From: Candidatus Woesearchaeota archaeon CG10_big_fil_rev_8_21_14_0_10_32_24
Lineage (GTDB): Archaea; Nanobdellota; Nanobdellia; Woesearchaeales; GW2011-AR9
Assembly: GCA_002763025.1 (NCBI GenBank)
Contig: PCYG01000036.1
Coordinates: forward strand, 1-12,564
Direction: 5' to 3'
Length of the DNA: 12,564 nucleotides
In this document: positions 1-6,831 of the stretch, one piece after another
Numbering within the stretch: position 1 is the stretch's first letter
Layout: every line of letters starts with the position of its first letter
The notes under the pieces: generated by a model
Seen by the model: only the letters and a program-made list of their open reading frames with translations
The model's database searches: none
What the model was told of the DNA's origin: nothing
Program-made: the position numbers and the translations under genes

Positions 1-8
1 AAGAAAGA

Positions 9-16
9 TTTATAAA
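9..16 (+). promoter_or_regulatory. TATA box for the first gene
   Basis: TTTATAAA is preceded by a purine-rich BRE-like stretch. Other TATA boxes in this window lie about 24-27 bp upstream of the start codon. Applied here, transcription would begin near position 39, just before the ATG at 43. This argues against the ATG at 16, which overlaps the box. Confidence 0.55.
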
Positions 17-42
17 TGAACTACAGAAATTCTTACTTTCCT

Positions 43-555
43 ATGACAAATGATTTTATTTTTTCAGAACAAAATAATGTGGTTGCTTTATATCTTGTAA
101 ATCGTCATATTGAAGATATGGATGATTTTAACCAAGCCGGGAAACCATTTTTATTTCAATTAAATGGTGGGAGTTTAAATGATACCATTACAAACCTTCC
201 TGTGTATGTTGGAAGAGAACAAGAATTAGAAGAATTAATTCAAGGAAGGCATGTTAAAAGAGAAACTGATCTTGTATTATATCCTGTGCCTTTCTCTTGT
301 CCTTCTGAACGTCAAGCTGACATTTTTCGTTATCTTGTTAACAAAGATATGACTCCACGCCAAAATCCTGATATTCGTTTAGATTTAGAAGAATTTAAAA
401 AAACTTTAAACAGATATGATAATGGAATGATTCGTGCAGATGCTTTAGTACGTGCTAATACAGAAAAACTTCCTGAAATATCTCAATTAGGAAATGTTGA
501 ATCTTCAAAACCAAATATTCTAGACTACTTACGAAGATATATCCCTTTTTTATAA
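43..555 (+). CDS. Hypothetical soluble protein, about 170 aa
   Basis: I do not recognise this protein. The frame is open from an ATG at 16 (179 aa), but a TATA box covers 9-16, so the in-frame ATG at 43 (170 aa, starting MTNDFIFSEQ) is the better start. There is no signal peptide, no membrane segment and no clear catalytic motif. The protein is mildly acidic. It has an acidic helical stretch (VYVGREQELEELIQ), a CPSERQADIFRYLV segment that looks helical, and a C-terminal part rich in Arg, Leu and Tyr ending in YLRRYIPFL. Its stop codon overlaps the end of the convergent downstream gene by 6 bp. Codon use resembles its neighbours, so it is probably a resident gene, perhaps lineage-specific. The promoter is at the very edge of the window, so an upstream start outside the window cannot be fully excluded. 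Confidence 0.75.
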   Translation: MTNDFIFSEQNNVVALYLVNRHIEDMDDFNQAGKPFLFQLNGGSLNDTITNLPVYVGREQELEELIQGRHVKRETDLVLYPVPFSCPSERQADIFRYLVNKDMTPRQNPDIRLDLEEFKKTLNRYDNGMIRADALVRANTEKLPEISQLGNVESSKPNILDYLRRYIPFL

Positions 556-1026
556 TAATTGGTAAAAAGAAACAAATTCTTTTTCTGATATTGTTAAACC
601 AGCTTCTAAGAAATATTTGGCTAAGAGAAAAGCATCTTTGTTCATATCATCCGTTTTTGCAAATTTATGTAAACGATTCATTGTGAAACTACATAAATAT
701 CCTTCGTTTAACTTAATTACTGCTTCTTTTTGATTCTTCTTTTTTAAAGTTAAATTTTTTGGACAAAAATGTAGCTCTTGGAATGAATAAATTTCTTTAT
801 TTTCTTTAAACCCTGCAGGTTTTAATTCGCGAAGTAACATTTCTTGTAAAAATTCTTTCTTTGTTTTACCAACAACCACATATTTTTCGTTATCTTGTTG
901 TTCTACTGTGTGTATTCGTCCTAAATATTGTTTTACACGTTGTCTTGGTCCCTGTTTGGTTGATTGGCTTTCTACGAGATATGCATAAGGTTTGTTACTT
1001 ATTTTTTTAATACGTATATACACCAT
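550..1026 (-). CDS. Small basic conserved hypothetical protein, 158 aa
   Basis: The first 40 residues (MVYIRIKKISNKPYAYLVES, then KQGPRQRVKQYLGRI) follow a pattern I recall from short uncharacterised DPANN proteins. The same pattern, a beta-rich YIRxKKxxxxxYxYLVES followed by QxxxKYLG, opens several transposases of the IS4/IS1634 type. No DDE catalytic core follows and the protein is only 158 aa, so it is not a transposase itself. The middle carries a lysine cluster (LTLKKKNQKEA), and the C-terminal half looks helical (FLLAKYFLEAGLTISEKEF). No membrane segment is present. The start ATG at 1026 lies 24 bp from the centre of a TATA element shared with the divergent gene at 1076, so the mRNA is probably leaderless. 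The 3' end overlaps the preceding convergent gene by 6 bp. A nucleic-acid-binding role is possible from the charge but is inference. Confidence 0.75.
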   Translation of the reverse strand: MVYIRIKKISNKPYAYLVESQSTKQGPRQRVKQYLGRIHTVEQQDNEKYVVVGKTKKEFLQEMLLRELKPAGFKENKEIYSFQELHFCPKNLTLKKKNQKEAVIKLNEGYLCSFTMNRLHKFAKTDDMNKDAFLLAKYFLEAGLTISEKEFVSFYQLL

Positions 1027-1045
1027 ATTATGTTAATATGAAAAG

Positions 1046-1054
1046 TATATATAT
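1046..1054. promoter_or_regulatory. Symmetrical TATA element shared by two divergent genes
   Basis: TATATATAT is centred at 1050. The ATG of the leftward gene begins at 1026 (24 bp away) and the ATG of the rightward gene at 1076 (26 bp away). The 49-bp gap between the two start codons contains no second TATA-like sequence of comparable quality, so one palindromic box probably serves both directions. Confidence 0.6.
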
Positions 1055-1075
1055 TTGTTTTGGTCTTTCTTAATT

Positions 1076-1390
1076 ATGGTGGGGATTAATAGTTGTTGTA
1101 TAGAATGTAATCACATAATTACAAATCCTATCTGTGCGAGTTGTCTTTCAGAAGAAATGGTTCTGCTTGTGTCTGAAACACGTCCAGACCTAGCACAAAA
1201 TATTAGGGGTTTCCATTTTGATGGAGATGTCCATTGTATCAAATGTAATGAAAGTATGGGTTTATGTGCTCATTGTTTTTCTAAAGATATTTATGAATAC
1301 ATTAAAGAGAATGATTCTGTATTAGCAAAAGAATTTGTGAATCGATTTGATTTTGATTTAAGGAGAAATTTGGCCAGAGATGCTTTTTAA
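1076..1390 (+). CDS. Small protein with four CxxC knuckles, probably zinc-binding
   Basis: This 104-aa protein has nine cysteines, eight of them in four CxxC pairs: C8/C11, C20/C23, C54/C57 and C64/C67. The pairs fall into two groups of four, separated by a helical linker. That spacing suggests two structural zinc sites, as in zinc-ribbon or treble-clef modules. The C-terminal third (YEYIKENDSVLAKEFVNRFDFDLRR) is charged and helical. I do not recognise a named family, although small double-knuckle proteins like this are common in DPANN genomes. The open frame extends upstream to a TTG at 1055, but that lies in or beside the TATA element. The ATG at 1076, 26 bp from the TATA centre, fits a leaderless start. 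Its stop overlaps the convergent membrane-protein gene by 3 bp. A role in binding nucleic acid or protein is inference only. Confidence 0.75.
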   Translation: MVGINSCCIECNHIITNPICASCLSEEMVLLVSETRPDLAQNIRGFHFDGDVHCIKCNESMGLCAHCFSKDIYEYIKENDSVLAKEFVNRFDFDLRRNLARDAF

Positions 1391-2808
1391 TTACAATTCT
1401 CAAAAATCTCATTTGCAAGTAATGTGAATTTAATATTACTATTTGCAGGGTGTGTGATAATTTTACTTTTTTGTCCTTGTTCTAGTGTAATAATTTCTTT
1501 ACTAAGAAGGCTGATTTTAGATTTTTTTTCGCCATTTTCATTAATAATCGTAGTTGGCCCTAATTTAGATATTTCAAAAACCGTTTGTGCATTTTCTTCA
1601 ATACAATGACTTGGTGCGTCTAATAAATTCCATGTTAAACCTCCTGCTGCAGTATAACCATCTTGCCCCGGTTTATGAAAATACGTTTCTCCATCACTAG
1701 TAACGGTTTCAACAGAATAATATGTACATCTCTTACTGCAAATATCACTTCCTTTATAGATATCTTTCACATATCCACATTTATTATTTATACATACTTT
1801 ATCTGCTGAACAGTCATTGTTATCTGAACAGACTGCTTTATCTTGTGCAGCTTTATTTAATTGATAGATGTCAATATCATCACATACTTGGTTCTGGTTT
1901 ACATCCTGACAACATCCATCTCCTGTTGGGTTCAAGATTAAACCATCTTCACAAATAATATCTGTTGTAAGGACACTTGTTTTTGTATCAACAGTTTGTT
2001 GAATTTTGATCGCTTGTCCAACAGAACCACTTAAACTAAACATACCCACAATGATAATCACAACTCCAATTACACTAATCATGATTACTTTTTTTTTATC
2101 TGGACCTTGAGCTTTTTTATAAGATTGATAATTAGTTTTCATTGTAGATTTGTATGCATGATGGATATCTTTCTCCTCCCATCCAGCTTGGACCAGGTTT
2201 TGTTTAATATGTTCAAATTTCTTACCTTGTTTAATGTGATTAGTGATATAACTGGCTACCTGAGGGTGAACTTTATTATTAAAGAGGCCATTACTAAAAA
2301 TTCCTTTTTTCTTAGCATACACTATTCCTCCTATGACTGTTACGACAATTAAAAAAATAATGAATGCAAGAAATGTATTAAACGACTGCGTACCTTCCAA
2401 TTCTGTTTTTACTTCTGTTAAATTTTCTTTAGTTGTATCAAGATTCTTTTGTAATCCCGCTAAACCTGTTGATACAGATCCAATATCTTGTTTTATTCCT
2501 TGTTCAAGAGAATTTTGTTGTGAATTAATGATATCAACATCATTTTTTATTGTAGAAACTTTATAATCCAATGTTTGGAGATCTGTTTGTAATATATAAA
2601 TTTGACTTTCTAAAGAATTTATTTTTAATTCTAATAATGCAATTTTTTGTGTATTTGGATTAACAGTAACATTTGCAGCGGGGGGTGTAACGGTCGTATT
2701 TGTTGTAGCATTAGAAAGTGGTTCATCATCTGGTGCTAAAGCTGTAGGGAGAGATAAAACTAATATCATAATTACTACAAAGAGTATTACAAACTTCTTA
2801 TTTACCAT
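1387..2808 (-). CDS. Two-pass surface protein with coiled coil and cysteine-rich C-terminal domain, 473 aa
   Basis: I recognise no named family, but the architecture is clear. Residues 1-25 are a signal peptide or anchor (hydrophobic VILFVVIMILVLSLPTALA). A Thr/Pro/Asn linker with several N-glycosylation sequons follows (about 32-50), then a coiled coil (about 55-140). The first membrane helix is about 145-164, followed by KKK. A short helical domain at about 181-226 (HPQVASYITNHIKQG ... LVQAGW) resembles a repeat I recall from DPANN membrane proteins. KKK then precedes the second membrane helix (241-262). The positive charges put residues 165-240 in the cytoplasm, and the coiled coil and C-terminal domain outside. 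The C-terminal domain has 12 cysteines, including the GDGCC...VCDD and CxxxxxCxxxxxCxxxxC patterns, so six disulfides are possible. Its TATA box is about 43 bp upstream, unlike the leaderless neighbours, which implies a leader of roughly 17 nt. A role in envelope structure or host contact is inference. Confidence 0.85.
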   Translation of the reverse strand: MVNKKFVILFVVIMILVLSLPTALAPDDEPLSNATTNTTVTPPAANVTVNPNTQKIALLELKINSLESQIYILQTDLQTLDYKVSTIKNDVDIINSQQNSLEQGIKQDIGSVSTGLAGLQKNLDTTKENLTEVKTELEGTQSFNTFLAFIIFLIVVTVIGGIVYAKKKGIFSNGLFNNKVHPQVASYITNHIKQGKKFEHIKQNLVQAGWEEKDIHHAYKSTMKTNYQSYKKAQGPDKKKVIMISVIGVVIIIVGMFSLSGSVGQAIKIQQTVDTKTSVLTTDIICEDGLILNPTGDGCCQDVNQNQVCDDIDIYQLNKAAQDKAVCSDNNDCSADKVCINNKCGYVKDIYKGSDICSKRCTYYSVETVTSDGETYFHKPGQDGYTAAGGLTWNLLDAPSHCIEENAQTVFEISKLGPTTIINENGEKKSKISLLSKEIITLEQGQKSKIITHPANSNIKFTLLANEIFENCN

Positions 2809-2847
2809 CTTTCACTCTTTTTTCTTACTAAAGAGATTTTTTTTAAG

Positions 2848-2855
2848 TTTATATA
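2848..2855 (-). promoter_or_regulatory. TATA box for the cysteine-rich surface protein
   Basis: On the minus strand this reads TATATAAA. It lies 43 bp from the ATG at 2808, so the mRNA should carry a short leader. Just before the start codon the minus strand reads GAGTGAAAG, at best a weak Shine-Dalgarno. Confidence 0.55.
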
Positions 2856-2879
2856 TGTTTCTTTTGATTGAGAGGAAGA

Positions 2880-2887
2880 TTTATATA
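2880..2887 (+). promoter_or_regulatory. TATA box for serS
   Basis: TTTATATA is preceded by a purine-rich BRE-like GAGGAAGA. Its centre is 26 bp upstream of the serS ATG, which predicts a leaderless or nearly leaderless mRNA. It lies back to back with the divergent promoter at 2848-2855. Confidence 0.65.
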
Positions 2888-2909
2888 AATAAACGAACTT
2901 TCCAAAGCC

Positions 2910-4187
2910 ATGTTAGATATTAATTTTGTACGTGAACATTTTGCCCAAGTGAAGGCTAATGAAGTTAAGAAAAATCAAGATCCTGAAGTAGTAGATTCTG
3001 TGTTGGTATTAGATTCTCAATGGAGGGAAGGCAAGGCAAACGTTGAAAAGTTGAAACAAACAAGAAATATTGTTTCTGAAGAAATTAATAAGGCAAAGAA
3101 AGCAAAAGACGAAAAAACTGCGCAGAATAAAATTAAAGAAATGCAGGTTGTTGCATCTAACATTAAAAAACTTGAAGAGGATGTTGAAGAATCTTTACGT
3201 CAAAGAGATATTGAACTTTGTAAGTTAAGTAATATTATGCATGATTCTGTTCCAGATGGTAAAGATGACACAGAAAATGTTGAGATTAAAAAAATAGGTA
3301 AACTTCCTGAATTTGATTTTGACGTTAAAAATCATGTAGAATTATGTGAATCTCTTGGTATTGCTAATTTTGATAAGGCTTCCGATGTGTCGGGAAATGG
3401 TTTTTATTATTTACAAGGTGAATTAGGTTTATTAAATCAAGCATTAATTCAATTTGCAATTCAATTTATGCATACACGAGGTTATCGTTATTTGGAACCA
3501 CCGTTAATGGTGAGGAAAGAAATTCTTGGTGCTGCGATTGATGTAGGTGAGTGGACTCAAACGATTTATTCTGTAGCGAATGAAGATTTGGCATTAATAG
3601 GTACAAGTGAACATGCAATTTTGGGTTATCATAATAAAGAAGTTTTTGAAATGAAAGATTTACCAAAAAAATATTTTTCTTATTCTATGTGTTTCCGAAA
3701 AGAAATTGGGGCACACGGTATTAATGAGAAAGGATTATGGCGAACTCATCAATTTAACAAAGTAGAACAGTTTATCTTCTGTAAACCTGATGAAAGTAAT
3801 CAGTTATTTGATGAACTTCTTAAGAATTCAGAAGAAATCTTAAAACAATTAAAATTACCATATAGAGTATTAGAAATTTGTAGCGGCGATTTAAGTACAT
3901 GGAAACATCGTAGTTATGATGTTGAAGTTTGGCGTCCTACTACAAAAGATTATGGGGAAATCATGTCTTTATCTAATTGTACTGATTATCAAGCACGAAA
4001 GTTAGGGATTAAATTTGTGAATCCAGAGAATAAACGAGAAGTGGTTCATACATTAAATAATACAGCTCTCGCGACTTCAAGGATAATGGTTGCAATTCTA
4101 GAAAATTGTCAAACAAAAAAAGGAACTGTTAAGGTTCCTAAAGTTCTTCAACCTTTTATGTGTGGTATTACAGAGATTGGGAAATAA
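2910..4187 (+). CDS. serS: Seryl-tRNA synthetase
   Basis: This cytoplasmic class II enzyme activates serine with ATP and charges tRNA-Ser. The 425-aa length is normal for the common SerRS type, as distinct from the rare methanogen type. Residues 1-110 form the N-terminal antiparallel coiled-coil arm that grips the long variable arm of tRNA-Ser (MLDINFVREH ... charged heptads to LSNIMHDSVP). The catalytic domain follows: a motif 1 region around 190-210 (GYRYLEPPLMVRKEILGAA), the serine-site TSEHAI at 232-237, motif 2 at 261-283 (CFRKEIGAHG ... GLWRTHQF) with its ATP-binding arginines, and motif 3 at 383-395 (NNTALATSRIMVA). The mature end is PKVLQPFM. A TATA box sits 26 bp upstream of the ATG, so the mRNA is probably leaderless. 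A tRNA-Ser(UGA) gene lies about 8 kb downstream in the same window. Nothing unusual is seen in the catalytic residues. Confidence 0.97.
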   Translation: MLDINFVREHFAQVKANEVKKNQDPEVVDSVLVLDSQWREGKANVEKLKQTRNIVSEEINKAKKAKDEKTAQNKIKEMQVVASNIKKLEEDVEESLRQRDIELCKLSNIMHDSVPDGKDDTENVEIKKIGKLPEFDFDVKNHVELCESLGIANFDKASDVSGNGFYYLQGELGLLNQALIQFAIQFMHTRGYRYLEPPLMVRKEILGAAIDVGEWTQTIYSVANEDLALIGTSEHAILGYHNKEVFEMKDLPKKYFSYSMCFRKEIGAHGINEKGLWRTHQFNKVEQFIFCKPDESNQLFDELLKNSEEILKQLKLPYRVLEICSGDLSTWKHRSYDVEVWRPTTKDYGEIMSLSNCTDYQARKLGIKFVNPENKREVVHTLNNTALATSRIMVAILENCQTKKGTVKVPKVLQPFMCGITEIGK

Positions 4188-4208
4188 GTGTTTTAAATTC
4201 CCACAAAC

Positions 4209-4216
4209 AATATAAA
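4209..4216 (+). promoter_or_regulatory. TATA box for orc1/cdc6
   Basis: AATATAAA is centred about 26 bp before the cdc6 ATG, matching the spacing of the other leaderless genes here. It gives cdc6 its own promoter even though serS ends only 51 bp upstream. Confidence 0.55.
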
Positions 4217-4238
4217 CAACACCTTCTTCTAAATTAGA

Positions 4239-5306
4239 ATGTCATTGTTTAAAGATATGCTTAGAAGTGGAGAATCTTTATTTAGAGATACTTTGTTTTT
4301 AGGATATGATTTTCAACCAAAAATCTTGTATGGGAGAGAGAATGAACAACAGCGGTTTGCTGTTGCAATTAGACCACTATTGCAAGGACAAAATGGCCGT
4401 AATGTATTTGTATATGGTGCTCCTGGTATTGGAAAAACTACTGCTTGTAAACATGTTCTAAGAGAATTGGAGGAAGAAACAGATGAAGTCATCCCCATTT
4501 ACATAAATTGTTGGAAGGAAAATACAACATATAAGGTATTCTATCGGATTTGTCAAGATTTAGGTTATAAATTTATTCAGCATAAGAAAACAAGTGAATT
4601 ATTTACTTTAATTAAGGATAAATTGAATAAAGGGAGTGTTGTATTTATTTTTGATGAAATTGATAAATTGGAAGACACGGATTTTCTTTATACCATATTA
4701 GAAGATGTTTATCGGAAATCTATTCTTCTTCTTACAAATTATCGTGATTCTTATTCAGAGATGGATGAGCGTATTAGAAGTAGGTTAAATCCAGAATTTT
4801 TATATTTTAGATCTTATAATCAAACAGAAATTGCAGGTATTTTAAAACAACGAAGAGATTATGCATTTGTTCCAGGAGTATGGGATGAAGAAGCTTTTGA
4901 TGAACTTGTAGAAAAATGTGTTGAAACAAAGGATGTTAGAATAGGATTATATTTAATGAAAGAAGCAGGTACATTTGCTGAAGATAAAAGTTCTAGAAAA
5001 ATTGGATTGGAACATGTTGCACAAGCAGTGAAGAATGTTGATAATTTCCATATTAAACCAAATGAAGCATTGGAAGAAGATTTATTGTTTGTTTTAGAAA
5101 TCGTAAAAAATAATAGTGGAAAAAAAGTAGGGGATCTTTATAATACATTCATTGAACAAGGTGGTGAAATGAGTTATAAAAGTTTTCATAGGCGTATTAC
5201 AAAATTAAGTGAAGGAAAATATATTGGTACTGAAAAGATTTCTGGCACTACAGGAAATACAACAATTGTTAGTTATTCATCTGTGAAGAAGTTAACGGAT
5301 TTTTAG
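4239..5306 (+). CDS. cdc6: Orc1/Cdc6-type replication initiator AAA+ ATPase
   Basis: Proteins of this family bind archaeal replication origins and load the MCM helicase. The 355-aa sequence shows Walker A GAPGIGKTT at 60-68, Walker B VVFIFDEID at 134-142, sensor 1 LLLTN at 163-167, an arginine-finger region DERIRSRL at 176-183, and a sensor 2/lid segment KDVRIGLYLMKEAG at about 221-234. Residues from about 275 form the C-terminal winged-helix DNA-binding domain (KKVGDLYNTF ... YKSFHRRITKLSEGKYI). It is somewhat shorter than many archaeal Orc1/Cdc6 proteins (about 400 aa), with a short N-terminal extension. Such genes often lie beside an origin, but no recognisable ORB repeat is visible here. 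The last 38 bp overlap the 3' end of the convergent nnrE gene. The ATG at 4239 is about 26 bp after a TATA box. Confidence 0.92.
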   Translation: MSLFKDMLRSGESLFRDTLFLGYDFQPKILYGRENEQQRFAVAIRPLLQGQNGRNVFVYGAPGIGKTTACKHVLRELEEETDEVIPIYINCWKENTTYKVFYRICQDLGYKFIQHKKTSELFTLIKDKLNKGSVVFIFDEIDKLEDTDFLYTILEDVYRKSILLLTNYRDSYSEMDERIRSRLNPEFLYFRSYNQTEIAGILKQRRDYAFVPGVWDEEAFDELVEKCVETKDVRIGLYLMKEAGTFAEDKSSRKIGLEHVAQAVKNVDNFHIKPNEALEEDLLFVLEIVKNNSGKKVGDLYNTFIEQGGEMSYKSFHRRITKLSEGKYIGTEKISGTTGNTTIVSYSSVKKLTDF

Positions 5307-5916
5307 TTAATCCAATATCTACAATCATTGTTTTATCTTCTAAATGCATTAAACCTGCTTTAATATCATGTAATGCAATTACCAATTCAACATCACAACT
5401 TTTACTGCCTTCTCCTGTGTCAGGATTTAAGCCAGAAGGTACATCAATAGAAACTTTGATTCCTTCTAATTGGTTAAAAAAATCAATGCCAAACGCAATT
5501 GGTTGTCGGACTTCTCCCACAATTCCTGTACCTAATAAGGCATCTAATAAAACTAATTGGTGATTTTTTTGAAATTGGAAATTCTTTAAATCTTCTGCTG
5601 AATGAACATGCACAACCGTTACGGCATCTTTAATTTTATCATAATTTTCTTTTGTTTCTTCTGAGAATTGTTCTTCTGAACCAAAAAGTAATATTAATGT
5701 AGGGCAAATTTCTAAACATTCTCGTGCTGCTACAAAACCATCACCAGCATTGTTGCCTGTTCCTGCAAAAATCACGAGATGTTTATCGGATAAATCATAC
5801 TTTTCATTAAGAACTCTACATATTTCTTTACCTGCATTTTCCATCAAATTAAGAGGGAATGTTCCTTTCTTTGAAGCTGCACGTTCCAATGCGATCATCT
5901 CTTTGGTTGTGATCAT
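5269..5916 (-). CDS. nnrE: NAD(P)H-hydrate epimerase, stand-alone YjeF_N domain
   Basis: The enzyme interconverts the R and S forms of hydrated NADH and NADPH, a damage-repair step that lets the partner dehydratase NnrD regenerate NAD(P)H. At 215 aa it is a single YjeF_N (Rossmann-like) domain. Visible motifs are LMENAG (24-29), the nucleotide/potassium-site GTGNNAGDG (52-60), DALLGTG (125-131) and SIDVPSGL (156-163) with the conserved Asp158. The C-terminal ADP/ATP-dependent dehydratase domain, fused to NnrE in many archaea and bacteria, is absent, so NnrD would have to be encoded elsewhere or be missing. The typical K-x-G segment appears as HDIKAGL. The start ATG is 26 bp from a minus-strand TATA box. 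The 3' end overlaps cdc6 by 38 bp. Confidence 0.92.
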   Translation of the reverse strand: MITTKEMIALERAASKKGTFPLNLMENAGKEICRVLNEKYDLSDKHLVIFAGTGNNAGDGFVAARECLEICPTLILLFGSEEQFSEETKENYDKIKDAVTVVHVHSAEDLKNFQFQKNHQLVLLDALLGTGIVGEVRQPIAFGIDFFNQLEGIKVSIDVPSGLNPDTGEGSKSCDVELVIALHDIKAGLMHLEDKTMIVDIGLTKNPLTSSQMNN

Positions 5917-5938
5917 ACATGTTAGAGAGACTTAATTA

Positions 5939-5946
5939 TATTTATA
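5939..5946 (-). promoter_or_regulatory. TATA box for nnrE
   Basis: On the minus strand this reads TATAAATA. It is centred about 26 bp before the nnrE ATG at 5916, which predicts a leaderless transcript. Confidence 0.6.
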
Positions 5947-5974
5947 GTTTATTGTTTTGTAATAATAGAAATCC

Positions 5975-5982
5975 TTTTAAAA
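5975..5982 (+). promoter_or_regulatory. Probable TATA-like box for the PIN-like gene
   Basis: TTTTAAAA is centred about 25 bp upstream of the GTG at 6004. It is weaker than the other boxes, but the spacing matches them and supports GTG as a leaderless start. Confidence 0.45.
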
Positions 5983-6003
5983 AGAGTTTTTTAACATAAA
6001 ATA

Positions 6004-6831
6004 GTGGGGATTTTAATTGATGATTATAAAGAAAAGGTACCTTTAGAGGATATTGTTGAAAAACATGAATTGGTGTTATTTGATTCAAATGTTATCATCC
6101 CTGTGAATACTCTTTCAGATTTATTTTATGATGTAAATAATTATCTTGAATTTGGTTCATTTTATGATTTATTAAATAATGCGTTTCAATCATTTCAATC
6201 TAGAAGGGATTTTTTAAATAGTCATGAAAATGCTGTTTTTGTAAAAGGAGTTAAAGATGAACTAGGAAATTTTGCTGTTGTTTTAAGTAAGTTTTTAAAT
6301 AAATTTCAAAGATGTAAGACTAATAGAAATTATGGGGTTCATTATAGAGACCTTAAACACAAAAGTAATCCAAGAACAGTTCGAAGAAGTAATCACGATA
6401 TTTCTTATATCCAAACATCTCATGATGCGTTAGCTATTTTAAATAATTATTATTTGGGCGTACAAGAATGTGTGCAGTCTCTTAATCTTTATGAAGGAAA
6501 TCGGATCATTATTCCAAAACTTAAAGGTAAATTTTTTTCAGATGTAAATTATTCTATTATTGAAGCTGCTATTGGTTCTGTTTTTAAAGACCATCAAAAT
6601 GTTGGTATTGTGACACGTAATAGTAATCTTACGAGAATTTTACATTTTACTCTGGGTTATTTATCTCATTCTCGTCAAGATCTTTTTGAGAAAGCAAACA
6701 ATGATATTACTTTATATTTCATGGATCCCCTAGGAATTGAACCCGTTGGATTTAAAATTAATTTTGAATTACAACAAGAAAACAATCCCTGCAACTATGA
6801 ACCCAATAATAGAACCGGCGATAACTTGTAA
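6004..6831 (+). CDS. PIN-like nuclease-fold protein, 275 aa
   Basis: The beta1 strand and first acid of a PIN domain are visible as LVLFDSNVIIPV (Asp27). A helix follows with VKGVKDEL (Glu86 as second acid), then FFSDVNYSIIEAAIG (Asp180 as third acid ahead of a helix), then the strand GIVTRNSNL, which matches the usual TxDxDL element but has Asn206/Asn208 in place of Asp. PIN proteins are Mg-dependent RNases, often toxins or RNA-processing factors. This one is twice the usual toxin size, with inserted helices between 45 and 75 and a basic loop at 100-130. The start is GTG, chosen because a TATA-like box lies about 25 bp upstream; the nearby ATG at 6019 is out of frame. The last 63 bp overlap the convergent DUF212 gene, so the C-terminal tail NNPCNYEPNNRTGDNL is probably non-essential. 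No antitoxin gene is adjacent. The family call is moderate. Confidence 0.6.
   Translation: MGILIDDYKEKVPLEDIVEKHELVLFDSNVIIPVNTLSDLFYDVNNYLEFGSFYDLLNNAFQSFQSRRDFLNSHENAVFVKGVKDELGNFAVVLSKFLNKFQRCKTNRNYGVHYRDLKHKSNPRTVRRSNHDISYIQTSHDALAILNNYYLGVQECVQSLNLYEGNRIIIPKLKGKFFSDVNYSIIEAAIGSVFKDHQNVGIVTRNSNLTRILHFTLGYLSHSRQDLFEKANNDITLYFMDPLGIEPVGFKINFELQQENNPCNYEPNNRTGDNL

Noticed and set aside
16..42. ATG at 16 as the start of the first gene
   Set aside because: It overlaps the TATA box at 9-16. It was not removed with certainty, because a promoter outside the window could make it usable.
1055..1075. TTG start for the zinc-binding protein
   Set aside because: It overlaps or abuts the TATA element and would lie upstream of the predicted transcription start. 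The ATG at 1076 has the typical spacing.
1424..2566. Several plus-strand open frames opposite the surface-protein gene
   Set aside because: They are low-complexity reflections of the minus-strand coding sequence, with no promoter or recognisable domain.
4188..4238. Replication origin between serS and cdc6
   Set aside because: Only 51 bp, with no repeated ORB-like motif; there is just a TATA box and one short dyad.
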